The position numbers were made by a program, and so were the translations under genes. Below the pieces are notes generated by a model, which was given only the letters and a program-made list of their open reading frames with translations, was not told the DNA's origin and searched no databases. DNA of 64,000 bases. Origin: Cephalotus follicularis (Eukaryota > Streptophyta > Magnoliopsida > Oxalidales > Cephalotaceae). Position 1 is the first letter of the stretch, and each line of letters starts with the position of its first letter. Shown piece by piece: positions 41,690 through 52,925 of this stretch. The DNA lies in assembly GCA_001972305.1 (NCBI GenBank), contig BDDD01001654.1, positions 145,856 to 209,855 on the forward strand. Direction: 5' to 3'.

Positions 41690-43160
41690 GATTAAAGTAT
41701 TAAGGTTTGATAATGGTCGGGAATATCTTTCTAAAGATTTTCAAAATTTTATTAGGAAACAAGGTATTCTTCACCAAACTAGTTGTGTGAATACCCCAGC
41801 CCAAAATGGTGTTGTTGAACGGAAAAATAGGCATCTTCTTGAAGTTGCCCGTTCCCTTCTTTTTCAAATGAGTGTTCCTTCAACATTCCGGGGTGAGGCA
41901 TTACTCATTGCTACTTACCTTATTAATCGCATACCTACCAAGGTCCTAGAAAATAAAGTCCTATGTATACTTTAACTGGAAAACACACTTTTATTGTTCC
42001 ACCCAAATTTTTTGGTTGTGCATGTTTTGTTAAGGACCATCAAGTTCACAACAAGTTAGAACTAAGAAGTATTAAATGTATATGTCTAGAATATTCTGCT
42101 ACCCAGAAAGGATATAGGTGTTACAGTCCATCTTTCAAACTTTTTTATGTGTCCTTAGGCGTTGTCTTCAATGAGTCTGAGTCTTTGAGAAATCTAGCAA
42201 TTATCCTATTCTTGAGGACCATAATTGTGTGTTGATAGATCATCTTCCCAACACAGATGGGTTATTTTATGATGAACAGTCATGACAGGATACTGAAAAC
42301 CCTGAAAAGACTCTTGAGGGGGTTCCTCCTTCTGAGTGCATTTACACCCATATATACTCCCATCGGAAGACTGTTGTGCCCAGTAACAATCCAGGAGAAC
42401 AACCTACAAAACTGTCACAAGACAATCCTGAAACCCTAGAACCAACTCTTGGCAACGACAATAGGGAGGAACAAAGCAATTCCTCTCTTGATCCCACTGT
42501 TTTTGATTATCTTCATTTACCTATTGCTATAGGCAAAGGTTCAGGTCTTGTACTAAGCGTCCTCTATATCCCTTGTCTAATTTTGTTTCATATTCTGCTT
42601 TGTCGCTTTCATATCTTGCCTCTGTATCTTCCTTGCATTCTATGTCTATCCCTAACACTTGGTAGGAAGCTATGAGACATAAGCAGTGGTACGATGCAAT
42701 ATTAGAGGAAATGAGGGCACTGAAGAAAAATCACACCTTGGATCTGAAGCATTTACCTAAGGATAAGAAGTTAGTAGGACGTCAATAGGCCTTTACAGTT
42801 AAACAAAATGCTGATGGAACTGTGGATAGATACAAGGCTCGATTAGTTGCTCGAGGGTTTACTCAAACGACAAGAATTGATTATGAGAAAACTTTTGCAC
42901 CAGTAGCAAAAATGAACACTGTGGGAGTGTTAATTTCTTGTGCGGTCCACTATGGTTGGGAGCTTCAACAACTAGATGTCAAAAATGCATTTCTTCATGG
43001 AGAATTGGAAGAAGTATATATGGATATTCCTCCTAGTTTTTCAGATAATTCTACTTCTAGAAAAGTTTGACGCCTTCGCCGTTCTCTATACGGACTTAAG
43101 AAGTCCCCAAGGGCCTAGATTGGCCGATTTACAAAAGCCATGAGAGCTCAAGGGTATTAT
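41690..43160 (+). pseudogene. Copia E integrase C-terminal part and RT start
   Basis: Resumes with IKVLRFDNGREYLSKDF (second acidic residue of integrase), GVVERKNRHLLEVARSLLF (~41810), CICLEYSATQKGYRCYSPSF (~42080), then [21 protein letters not shown] (~42825), [19 protein letters not shown] (~42975) and a decayed GLKKSPRA (~43095). Several frameshifts and stops. Cut at 43161-43166 (CAAAGC) by Copia G. Confidence 0.87.
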
Positions 43161-43166
43161 CAAAGC

Positions 43167-43663
43167 GTAGTTGCACGTTCTAATGCCGAGTCAGAGTACA
43201 AAACTATGGCTACAGTTACATGTGAATTGATGTGAATACGACATTTATTGAGTGAACTTGGGTTTGGTGACCCATCTCCTATACAGTTGTGGTGTGATAA
43301 CCAAGCTACTATTCATATTGCCTCAAATCCTGTATTTTATGAACGTACGAAACATATTGAGGTAGATTGTCATTTAGTTCGTGAAAAGCTTAAGCAAAAG
43401 CTCATTTCGACCAACTTTGTGAGAACAGTTGAACAACTTGCAGATGTGTTTACAAAGTCCTTAGGCAGTGGGAGGATTAAAACTACTTGTAACAAGCTGA
43501 GCATGTATGATATGTATGCTCCAGCTTGTGGGGGAGTGTTAGATAAGGATAAATTAGGGTTAAGAGTAAATTAGTCTTTATATCAAGTTGTACCTCATTA
43601 TAAATATATAGTTAGTGCAGACTAATTTGTCCGATACTTTTGCTCTCTCAATTCTAACTAACA
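43167..43663 (+). mobile_element. Copia G, 5'-truncated copy in Copia E
   Basis: Only the last part of RNase H (VVARSNAESEYKTM, LWCDNQATIHIASNPV, DVFTKSLGSGRIK), a purine tract (GTGGGGGAG) and one LTR remain. CAAAGC stands at both junctions (43161-43166 and 43664-43669), so a target duplication may survive although the whole 5' side is missing. E RT continues in register at 43664 (QSNVDHTLLIRKKG). Confidence 0.85.
43537..43663 (+). repeat. Copia G LTR
   Basis: 127 bp, TGTTAGATAAGG to CTAACTAACA, with inverted ends TGTTAG/CTAACA and a TATAAATATA (~43601). Confidence 0.82.
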
Positions 43664-44686
43664 CAAAGCAATGTTGATCATACTTTGTTAATTCGAAAGA
43701 AGGGCCACTTGTCTACGTTTTTTATTGTGTATGTCGATGACATTGTTCTCACAGGTAATGATGCTACTGAGATAATAGAGATTAAAAAAGGCCCTTAGCC
43801 AGGATTTTGAAATCAAAGATCTAGGCCAATTGAGATACTTTATGGGAATTGAAGTAGCGCATTCCAAACAGGGAATTTGTTTGTCTCAAAGAAAATACAT
43901 CCTTGACCTACTTATAGAGACTAGGATGCTTGGTAGCAAGCCTCTTGATACACCTCTTGATCCTAATATCAAAATTCGGGCCAAGGAGGGAAAACCTGTT
44001 GATATAGTATGTATCAAAGACTGGTTGGCAAGCTGATCTATCTTACTCACACTCAACCAGATATTGCATATGCTGTGAGTGTAGTGCGCCAGTATATGCA
44101 TGATCCATATACCTCTCAAATGGATGTTGTGACTTGAATTTTGAGATATCAAAAAGGGACGTCGGGGAAAGGAATTTTGTTCCAAAAGCATGAACACCTG
44201 AAGGTGGATGCCTACACTAATGCTAATTGGGCTAGTAGCCTAGATGATAGGCGATCAAATTCAGGATATTGTGCCTTTGTGGGAGGCAACCTTGTGACAT
44301 GGCAGAGTAAAAAGCAGGATGTTGTTGCTAGAAGTAGTGCAGAAGCTAAGTTTCGAGCTATGGCTCCGGGAATATGTGAGGTGCTATGGATTAGAAGACT
44401 TCTTAGGGAATTGGAATTAAATGTGCCAGAACCATTGATGCTATATTCAGATAGTAAATCTGCAATTAGTATTGCACCCAACCCGGTTCAACACGACAAA
44501 ACTAAACATGTTGAAATTGATACACACTTCATCAAAGAGAAGATTGAAGCCGGGCTGATTTGTACCCCTTTTGTTTCTTCAGCAAAGCAGACAGCTGACA
44601 TTCTCACTAGAGAAATCCAACGACGTGTGTTTGAACATCTATCTTCCAAGTTGGGAATGTACGACATACATGCACCAACTTGAGGG
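43664..44686 (+). pseudogene. Copia E reverse transcriptase end and RNase H
   Basis: YVDDIVLTGNDATEIIEIKK (~43731), then a frameshift; YFMGIEVAHSKQGICLSQRK (~43840); stop at 44034. RNase H from 44141: TNANWASSLDDRRSNSGYC (~44218), ARSSAEAKFRAM (~44330), YSDSKSAISI (~44452). It ends DIHAPT at 44683 with GAGGGGG as purine tract. Confidence 0.88.
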
Positions 44687-44688
44687 GG

Positions 44689-44870
44689 TGTTAGAATATT
44701 TATTTTTATGACAAGATTTCTGTTTTAATTCTATTTCATTTCTTTCCTTATTTAAAAGATAGTTCCCATGATTTTTGGGACATGATTGTAATGTGATTAA
44801 TGCTTTTAATAATATAAATACTGGATGATGTACCTCTCATGATCATCAATCCATTCTTCAAAATTCTACA
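44689..44870 (+). repeat. Copia E 3' LTR
   Basis: TGTTAGAATATTT to AAATTCTACA, 182 bp, same length as the left copy, followed by ATGGG (44871-44875). Confidence 0.93.
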
Positions 44871-45955
44871 ATGGGTGAACCTATGTAACAAAGACTCAAT
44901 GATTGAGGGCCTTATCAAAACATCTTGGCCCGTAACCAATTTCAACCTTATTAGTATTTGTTGTTGTTGCACAGATAATAACAAAGGCTCTTAATGATAG
45001 TGGCAACCAATTTAAAAAACGACCTAAAGCAACTCAATTACAGAAACGATACGCAAATACTGACTCATATGCAGTTCTCAAAAAAATGTTGGAACACTCA
45101 TGCAGTTTTAAAACAAAAGTTGTGAAATTCAATTTATTTGGTGTTGATTTCCAAAACCAGCCCCATTTTACACTGTTTTTTTTAAATATAATGTGAGCCA
45201 CAACAGGAGCGAGGGTATTATTGAAAACTAACAAGGTTATTGCTTCGAATTTTTGTTAAGGGACCTAAAGTTTTAAATAGGGATGGCAATTTCCTAGGAA
45301 CTATTAGGGCATCTAACCCATCCTGACACTAGTAGAACTCATTTATCATAATTTAAAAAAAAAAACAAAAATGGAAACAGTAACACTCTTTGTGGAGCAG
45401 AGGGAGTATTGTCCATACTAAATAAAACTGTGGCTTCTAATTAAACCTAACAAAAGGAATAGCCTCAGTAATATGTTTAAAATGACAAAAAATCCCTTGG
45501 ATTTGCTTCCTGTTGTATTTTGATGAAGGGATTTATAATTACTTTTTGTTTATTAATTCTCTCAATATTTCCTGGGATCCACTTTTATACTTAACCGCCA
45601 GGTTGCACTATTATTAGGTGAACTCCAGTTCAAATTCCCATTTACCAGTGGATCCATAATATTTCTACTAACTACTAGCAATTTATTTTTTCTAAAAGCA
45701 AATATATATATATATAATGACATGTTAGGATATGACTAATATGAGTTTCCTTTAATCTAAGGACAATGACTAGAATTCTAATACTTCATCAAATTGGGGG
45801 AAATTAAATCATTTAGCAATCACATTTATGACAAAATCGAATTACTTTTGTGCAATGATGGAATGGGGTATGGAGCCATCTCTTGCTCTTTTTTGTTTTT
45901 TTAGGTACATATCTCATGTTCTAACATGCATATAAATAGCATCATTGAGCAATAC
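44871..45955 (-). other. Host-gene intron sequence outside Copia E
   Basis: AT-rich DNA between the E insertion and the exon at 45956. It begins (minus strand) with the donor GTATTG. It holds an (AT)n run (~45704) and short repeats but no ORF or element that I can name. Confidence 0.55.
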
Positions 45956-46311
45956 CTGTGTCAAGACATAGTAGAGATGAGATACTTTAGCAGCTTCCAA
46001 AGTATGGAAAGAGCGAATTTGGCACTGCAAAGCTACATTGGAAGAGCTTTCACCTGCCAGAGAGTCCAATACTACTTTGGAAGACGTATTTATGCTCATA
46101 CACCCAAAAAGGACATGAAAATCAGTAGGACAAGCCACAAGTAGCCTGGAAATCACATTTTTTCTTAAGTTTTGGTGATTTGGCGAGCCCCAGATACCCT
46201 GCAACTTCTCAGAAAGACCAAGCCATGCTGGTAGGCTATCATTTAGGGATAAATCAATAAAATCCCCCACTCTGTCAATCTGAACTCCTATGGTCTTAGA
46301 GCTTGGCGTGG
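45956..46311 (-). CDS. Host gene, internal exon of 356 bp
   Basis: Acceptor TTGTACAATAG precedes CCACGCCAAGC, and donor CTTGACACAG/GTATTG ends it. The exon takes one base from the exon upstream and then encodes 118 codons without a stop, including VGDFIDLSLNDSLPAWLGLS, LQGIWGSPNHQNLRKNVISR, LLVACPTDFHVLFGC and SFHTLEAAKVSHLYYVLTQ. Long open frame, correct phase on both sides and no retroelement motif mark it as cellular coding sequence. The family is not recognised; an alpha-helical repeat-like protein is plausible. Confidence 0.7.
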
Positions 46312-46391
46312 CTATTGTACAACAAAGAACAATAATGTCAGAAAAACATAGACAAGACTAATGACCTAAATATCTCTAATTCATTTCTCAC

Positions 46392-46495
46392 CTATATAAC
46401 TCTGATCCCGAACCTGGTCTTTTGAAACTTTTGCATTTTTCAATGGTTGGGAAACCCCATGACAATATGTAGTAGGAATTCCATGTCCCCTGCTT
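46392..46495 (-). CDS. Host gene, upstream exon of ~104 bp
   Basis: Ends RDQSYI plus one base at a GTGAG donor. With the next exon (80-bp intron 46312-46391) this gives codon GCC in frame. The open frame contains RGHGIPTTYCHGVSQPLKNA, polar and loop-like. The start is set at acceptor GGCTTCAG, although the frame stays open upstream to an A-rich stretch. Further upstream exons are not visible before the Tat LTR. Confidence 0.55.
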
Positions 46496-46799
46496 CTGAA
46501 GCCAGAGTTTGTTTTTTTTTTTTGGAAAAGTAAGCCAGAGTTTGTTAAAACATTGCCTTCACAAATTGATCATATAATGAAAGGGAATCAATCTTAAGGG
46601 GTGGACAAAACCAATTTTCATTCTAGATATACTGACGGAACCATTAATTGCGATGAACGGGGTAAATATTCCTAGATAGTCAATCATGTCATTCTAATTC
46701 ACAGTAAGACTGTTAATATGGATAAGAGTGTGGTCTATCCAGCTTAGCAAACACCAAAACAAATTATTTCAAAAAATAGTAGACATCTCTTGCAATTAT

Positions 46800-47434
46800 T
46801 TCAATAATAGTTATAAAAATAAAATTGGACCAATTGGGTAAACTGGTGAAACGGTCCAAGTGAGGAATTAGACCGGATTTCAAATCAAACATTAAGAGCC
46901 GGACTGACATGGTTGTCCTAGATTGAACCTGATGAGCACAAAAAATGTCATCGATGGAGATTGGAACACGAGCCACTACCTAACAGGTACCAACTGGAAT
47001 TCAGGTAGGATTAGAACTCCGATTTGGATAACGTAGAATCCTTATCGGAGGCTATCTCATACCCAATCAGAACTATTATAGAATCTAGATTGAGAATAAC
47101 ATTATTCAACATTATCCTGAAAGGCCTAATATGATCCCTTATGGGATCAGATTAAAAGTCCGAATATGGCTCTATTTACGAGTCCTACTAAGACTCTATC
47201 GGTAAAGGTACACTACAACTCAATCACCTATCACTATAAATAAGAAAGGGACCTCCAGGTATTGGTATCTCTCTTTCCACTCACATTCTCTCTAGTTTAA
47301 TCTTGCTCTTTTTCTTACTTGAGCGTAAAAGTGTCCCCCGGAGCTAACTCCGATCACCCCTCACAGTCCTCTCTATCTTTTGTAGGTTATTCACATCAAC
47401 GGTTGCTAGAGATCCACGGATTTTCGCAGCAACA
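46800..47434 (+). repeat. Gypsy-H (Tat-type) LTR, left boundary uncertain
   Basis: The right end is clear: CGCAGCAACA at 47434, then the primer site. Upstream are TATAAATAAG (~47235), a CT-rich start region and ACTTGAGCGTAAAAGTGTCC (~47319), as in Tat-type LTRs. The left edge could not be found; DNA from 46496 to about 46800 reads as host intron. A minus-strand ORF at 46764-46976 is taken to be chance. Confidence 0.6.
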
Positions 47435-47436
47435 TA

Positions 47437-47455
47437 TTGGCACCGTCCGTGGGAA
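47437..47455 (+). other. Gypsy-H primer-binding site
   Basis: TTGGCACCGTCCGTGGGAA, two bases after the LTR end. This is of the TTGGCGCCGT type used by Tat/Ogre elements and differs from the Met-tRNA site of the Copia elements. Confidence 0.7.
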
Positions 47456-47500
47456 TCGACTATCGTCTATTGTTGAGTTCCTATTTCTCTGATTATAACC

Positions 47501-47953
47501 ATGGCAGGGAAGAGAGCTACAAGCAAGAATAACCAGACAACTGAAAACAATCATCGTGATCATCAACATGAGGAACGTGCCAGTTCACAACAACGTTCCC
47601 CTACTCATTCAGTCAACGCCAAGCATAACGATGTTGACACTCGAAGGGATCTTGTTGAACCTGCTTCTGCTCAAAAGGTCAATGAGATGAAAACTCAGTT
47701 AGAAGCCCTCGCAGCTCAGGTTGCTTTGTTAGCCAAAAACGCCAGAGCGGCATTAGAAACATGTCCCCAAAAAGCTCCATCTCACCAGCAAAGGATCGAC
47801 GACCTTTCTAATGCCAGCTCTAGCCCACAGGACTCGAGCCATGATCGACACCCGAACAAGACGAGACCTCGCACATCAAGGGCTACTGTCGCTGATGGCC
47901 AGATATATGAGATGGCGAAAAAACCAGATGTCTTGCTAAAAGACAAAAGAGAT
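47501..47953 (+). pseudogene. Gypsy-H gag N-terminus, cut by Copia I
   Basis: ATG at 47501 opens a 149-residue polar stretch: MAGKRATSKNNQTTENN, a predicted coiled coil (MKTQLEALAAQVALLAKNA at ~67-85), then QIYEMAKKPDVLLKDKRD. This layout fits the variable N-terminus of Tat gag. At GAGAT (47949-47953) it is broken by the 3' LTR of Copia I, and continues at 52931. Confidence 0.75.
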
Positions 47954-48080
47954 TGTGAAAGAGAAAGAGGAGATAATAATCTAGTGTATACTTTATATTA
48001 CATATATATAGTGTTACACTAAACCCACTAATCATCTACTTAACCGATGTAGAATAATACTAACAATATTTTTTTTGAAC
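47954..48080 (-). repeat. Copia I 3' LTR
   Basis: TGTGAAAGAGAAAGAGG at its outer edge on the plus strand, matching 52784-52925 but lacking an ~11 bp AAGAGGAAGG-like segment and the last ~13 bp next to the purine tract. Poly-T/poly-A runs (48068-48092) blur the inner boundary. Confidence 0.75.
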
Positions 48081-48129
48081 AAAAAAAAAATCTTTCCCTT
48101 CAAGTTTGAGCGTACAGATCAAATAGCCC

Positions 48130-51100
48130 CAACTTGTCACATCAAAAGACAAACCGACTACCCCATAAAGATTTGGTAAATAAATCTCCAAGTTGATCTT
48201 CAGTTCGAGTGTGCTGAAGCATATTTTCCTTGCTTTGCGCCTTTTCTCGTATAAAATGACTGTCCACCTCAATATGTTTAGTCTTCTCATGAAAAATCGG
48301 ATTAGAGGCAATATGGATAGCCAATTGATTGTCACAATGCAACACAGAAGTACTTGGAGTGGGCAAACCAAGCTTTGACAGTAACATTCTTAGCCACATT
48401 ATCTCACATGCTATATGTGCCATAGCCCTGTACTCAGCTTCAGCGCTACATTTAAAAACCCCATGTTTTTTACTTTTCCAAGCCACAAGATTACCACCAA
48501 GAAAAACAGAATATCCAATAGTTGATCTTCTATAAACTGGACAACCAGCCCAATCAGCATCAGAATATTCGTGTACATCCAGATGACCCTAGTTTGTGAA
48601 TAGAAGACCATGTCCTGGAGCACCCTTCAAGTACTTAACAATCCGTAGGGCTGCATCCCAGTGCGTGGTGCGTGAGGCACCCATAAACTGACTCATTGTA
48701 CTCACAGCAAAAGAAATATACGGTCAGGTAACTGTCAGATAGTTTAGCTTGCCAACAAGTCTTCAATACTTAGCTGGATTATGAAGTAACTCGCCATGTT
48801 CAGAATTAAGCTTAACATTGGGATCCATAGGAGAATCAACATGTTTTGCACCCAAGAATCCTACCTCATCAAGAATATCGAGAATATACTTCCACTGAGT
48901 CAAAGAGATAGACTCACCAGAGTAAGCAACTTCTATACCCAAGAAATAGCATAATCGGCCAAGGTCCTTGGTGCAAAACTCAGTATGAAGAAAATCCTTC
49001 AACCGATGAATACCCTCCTTATAACTACCTGTAACAATAATATCATCAACATACACAACCAGAAGGATTTAACCTACAGATGAGGAGGAACTAAACACAG
49101 AATAATCAACACGACATCTCCGTTAGCCAAAACGAATAACAGCATCACTAAATCTGTCAAACCAGGCCCGAGGAGATTGTTTCAGTCCATAAAGAGCCTT
49201 CCGAAGACGGCATACCAGATTCTCCCCCTGAGCAACAAAACCAGGTGGTTGCTCCTTATAAACCTACTCGGCCAAATCACCATGAAGAAAGGCATTCTTC
49301 ACATCAAATTGGTAAAGATGCCATCCATAACGGGCTGCCAGAGAAACAAACACCAGCACAAGGGGGATTTTGGCAACCGGAGAAAAAGTATGTCATCATA
49401 ATCAACACCATACGTCTGAGTATAGCCTTTAGCCACCAGTCGGGCTTTCAGGCGCTCGACAGAGCCATCAGGAAGAACTTTGAAAGTAAAAACCCAACGA
49501 CATCCTACAACTTGTTTATCAAAAGGCAACACAGTAAGATCCCATGTAGAATTGTCCATAAGAGCCTACATCTCATCCTCCATAGCCCGGCGCCAGCCAG
49601 GATGAGCAACAGCTTCCGCAACACTGCGAGGCATAACCACAGAAGAAACAGAAGAGACAAAGGCCGAAAAACAGGGTGATAAACGATCAGAAGAAACAAA
49701 GTTAGACATGGGATAACGAGTACGCAAGTTACCAGTATAAGAAACAAACAGATCAAGAGGACGACCAACACAAGAACGATTACCTTTACGCTGAGCAATG
49801 GGAAGCTCAGAATCAGAGGCCGGATCAGAGGAGGTGGCGTCGACCAGTGGAGTACTGGTGGGTCAGGAGCCGCTGTGACAGGAACAGGATGTCTGCAATG
49901 ATACGTTTGCCCAATAAACCGATCCAAAGGAGGAAGGTCAGAAGAGACAGTGTGGTCGCTCCCACTGGTAGAAGCTGAGACATCTAGTAAGGGAACAGGA
50001 GGTACAGGGAGAGATGGAAAAACAGGAAGATCACTCCCATTTGTGGGAGCCGACGTACACTCATTACCAGAGGAGTAATAGGACTGATCTTCATGAAAGG
50101 TGACATCAGGAGAGACATAAATGCGTCCACTCGAGGGATCAAAGCATCGAGACCCTTTCTGTGTCCGAGAATAACCGATGAAAACGCATTTAATAGCACG
50201 AAGATCCAATTTATCATTCCCCGGGCCTAAGTGATTCACAAAACAAACACATCGAAACACACGGAGAGGCATAGAAAAAAAAAGAGAGCTATCACGATGA
50301 AGGACAGAATACGGAATATCCCCAAGAAGAACAGAAGAGGGAAGGCGGTTTATCCAATAACAAGCAGTTAGAACAGAAAACCCCTAGAGAAACTTAGGAA
50401 AAAGCATATGTAAGAGTAAACAACGAGCAAAATCAAGTAAATGATGATTCTTACGTTCTGCCACTACATTTTGTTGAGGAGTATAGAAACACGAAGTGTG
50501 ATACAAAATGACATGGGATATAAGAAAAGGCTGAAAGCCAGAAGATACACTCAGATATTCCTTTGCATTATCAGAACGAAGACATTTGATAGAAACTTTA
50601 TATTGATTCAGAATCTCAAAATAAAACTGGCGAAAGCATGATAAAACTTCAGTTCGATCTTTTATTAAATATAACCAACTCATTCGGGAATAATAATCCA
50701 CGAATGTTACAAAATACTTGAAACTAGAATGAGCAGACACAGGGCAAGGACCCCATACATCAGAGTTGACTAACTCAAAGGGCCTAGACACACGCTGTAT
50801 TTGACAAGAAGGAAAAGACCCTCGGTGGTGTTTACCTAACTCACAAGTCACACAGGGAAGCAGACTAATAGACTGAAGAAGACGAGAAAGACCACATCCT
50901 ATTTGAAGAAGGATGACCCATACGACAATGCAGACGATAAATATCAGAGGAGGAATGCTAGGCAACAGCAGCAGCAGCAGAAACCAAGTCCTTGTCAAGG
51001 TAGTACAAACTATTAGACTCAGTTCCCCAACCAATCGTCCGTCCAGTCATCAGATCCTTAAAAACACAACGGGAAGAAGAAAATGTCATAGAATAGTTGA

Positions 51101-52403
51101 GAGACCTAGTTAAAGAACTGACAGATAACAGATTATAAGAAGAGTTACGTAAATGGAGAACAGATGGAAGGGAGAGGGAAGTACTCAAATGAGTAGTACT
51201 AGTTCCCGTGATAGAGGATTGGGAACCATCAGCAAACGTAACATAATGAGATAATATAGGGGACATAGATCTAAAAGTGGATAAAAGATCATAGTTACCA
51301 GTCATATGATGGTTGGCACCAGAGTCTATGACCTAGGAGTTAGACGTGGAAGAAAACAAACAGGAGGGACTACCTGATGGATGTTGTGCCAAAGTAGCAG
51401 TGGGAGCAAAAGTTGTTGCCACCTGAGTAGTCCGAACGAAAGATTCCAAGTCGGCTCGAGACAATATAACAGGATCACTAATAGCTGGAGTAGGAACAAA
51501 CTCGGCATAGGCTGTCTGTGAATGTCTAAGTTCTGGATGCAAAACATAACAGAAAGATTCCGTATGACCAGTGCACTGACAATGGTCACAGAATCGCTAA
51601 GTGCGGCTTCCATTAGGAACAAACTCACCACGACCAGCAGGAATAGGAGAACGTCCCCCACGGCCAACATATGGGGAACCACCACGGCCGCGACCATGGA
51701 AGCCACGGCTACGACCTCCATGAGGGCCAGCAAAATGAGACACCACGGCATTGGTCTCAGCAGCAAGAACTGAAGGTGAGTCCGCATCGGAGGCATCCCG
51801 AAGCATCCTAGAAAAAACCTCATCAATAGATGGCAAAGAACTCTGAGTAGTAATCTCCCTTCGAAGAGGGGCATAATCAGATCCTAAGCCTTGGAGAAAA
51901 ATCATAACGCGCATATCATCCTGTCTTTTAGCCATCTCTCTAGAATCCTGTGTAGGAGGAAGAAACACATCCAGCTTTTGTAATAAGGTAGTAAACTTAG
52001 TATAATACTCTAATGGGGTTTGATTTCCAAGCCGAAGATCAAAGATTGCTCTCCAGGTATCGCAAACCCTTGTCATATTATTTTTACCAGAATAGACCAG
52101 AATGCACTTCTCCCAAACTGCTTCAGCATATGGACATTGAAGGAATTGAGGAGACACCTTCGGATCCATACTATTCCATAATAAAGTACGAATAGTAGCA
52201 TCACCAGATACTCAATCAGCAAGTTTTGTAGTATCAGACGGAGCATCCATAGTAAAATAGGCAATCTGTTTGGTGACCAACAAATATACCTCCACAGCAG
52301 TGGCCCTTGTGGAATAATTAGTACCATCCAGTTTTACCGAAGTCATCTGTAAATGAGGAAGTCCAGAACCAACAATTGTTGGAGGTAAAGCAGATTCAGC
52401 CAT
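48130..52403 (-). pseudogene. Copia I gag-pol polyprotein, decayed
   Basis: Gag starts MAESALPPTIVGSGLP (52403 leftwards) with a stop at 52212, then PYAEAVWEKCILVYSGKNNM. A Gly/Arg-rich tail (~51620-51720) precedes the CCHC (CDHCQCTGHTESFCYVLH, ~51590). Protease has IDSGANHHMTGN (~51310). Integrase has NSDVWGP (~50755), RSDNAKEY (~50570) and VVAERKNHH (~50455). RT has VGCRWVFTFKVLPDGSVERL (~49500) and YVDDIIVTGSY (~49045). RNase H has DADWAGCPVYRRST (~48550), CSAEAEYRAM (~48440) and HCDNQLAIHIASNP (~48330). Frameshifts and stops throughout. Confidence 0.9.
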
Positions 52404-52770
52404 ATGTGAAGGGAAAACAGTGATTCAGTGGGGGATTCGATTGAGACCAGCCATAAGAATACCAGAAACCAGCAAATCCAGACTACAAACAGGCCACCAG
52501 CAGATGAAAAACGGGCCAAATAAATACCAGTAGATTTTTAACATCTCAATCGAACCCCTAATCAGATAAAAAGCTCACCAAAACATTTATCGAATCATAA
52601 ACGAGGTTGGAAACTCATCATCAGATCTTATCGAACCAAAAAAGGCATCTTTAGCAAGCCTAGCAAGGCTGATCGCAGCCTCCTATTGAAGAAGGGAGCT
52701 GTCGCAGCCTCTAAAACTCGCCAAGACAGGGCCGATTTTTTTTTTGAATTTTTTTTATTTTTTTTAACTT

Positions 52771-52925
52771 CGCTCTGATACCATGTGAAAGAGAAAGAGG
52801 AGATAATAATCTTGTGTGTACTTTTTATTAAGAGGAAGGTTACATATATATAGTGTTACACTAAACCCACTAATCATCTGCTTAACCGATGTGGGATAAT
52901 ACTAACAATATTACCAACACTAACA
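52771..52925 (-). repeat. Copia I 5' LTR and primer-binding site
   Basis: 142 bp LTR (52784-52925). On the minus strand it starts TGTTAGTGTTGGTAATATTG and ends CTCTTTCACA, followed by TGGTATCAGAGCG (52783-52771). Confidence 0.9.

Larger units (their letters stand above)
26623..44870 (+). mobile_element. Copia E: outer element of the nest, inserted in a host intron
   Basis: Both LTRs are exactly 182 bp and are flanked by a perfect 5-bp target duplication, ATGGG (26618-26622 and 44871-44875). The element therefore spans about 18.2 kb only because Copia F (28865-41684) and Copia G (43167-43663) lie inside it, and part of it is duplicated. By eye its LTRs differ at ~15 of 182 places (~92% identity), so it is the oldest layer. 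It lies opposite in strand to the host gene. Confidence 0.95.
47954..52925 (-). mobile_element. Copia I, minus strand, nested in Gypsy-H gag
   Basis: A perfect target duplication GAGAT (47949-47953 and 52926-52930) flanks it, and both sides belong to the same H gag frame. Full domain order on the minus strand. Its family is close to Copia F by protein similarity. The part from 49257 rightwards is repeated as a second copy at 54848-58516. Confidence 0.93.

Noticed and set aside
44871..45955. Possible extra host exon between Copia E and the 356-bp exon.
   Set aside because: The phase-0 join of the exons at 45956 and 26519 needs none, and no open frame with splice borders was found.
46764..46976. 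70-residue minus-strand ORF that could be a further host exon.
   Set aside because: No splice borders in phase with the exon at 46392, and it runs into the presumed Tat LTR.
50384..51034. Leucine-rich start of the Copia I integrase ORF resembling a membrane or signal segment.
   Set aside because: The first ~70 residues are an out-of-frame reading of the protease end. The true frame joins at the RLHCRMGHP motif.
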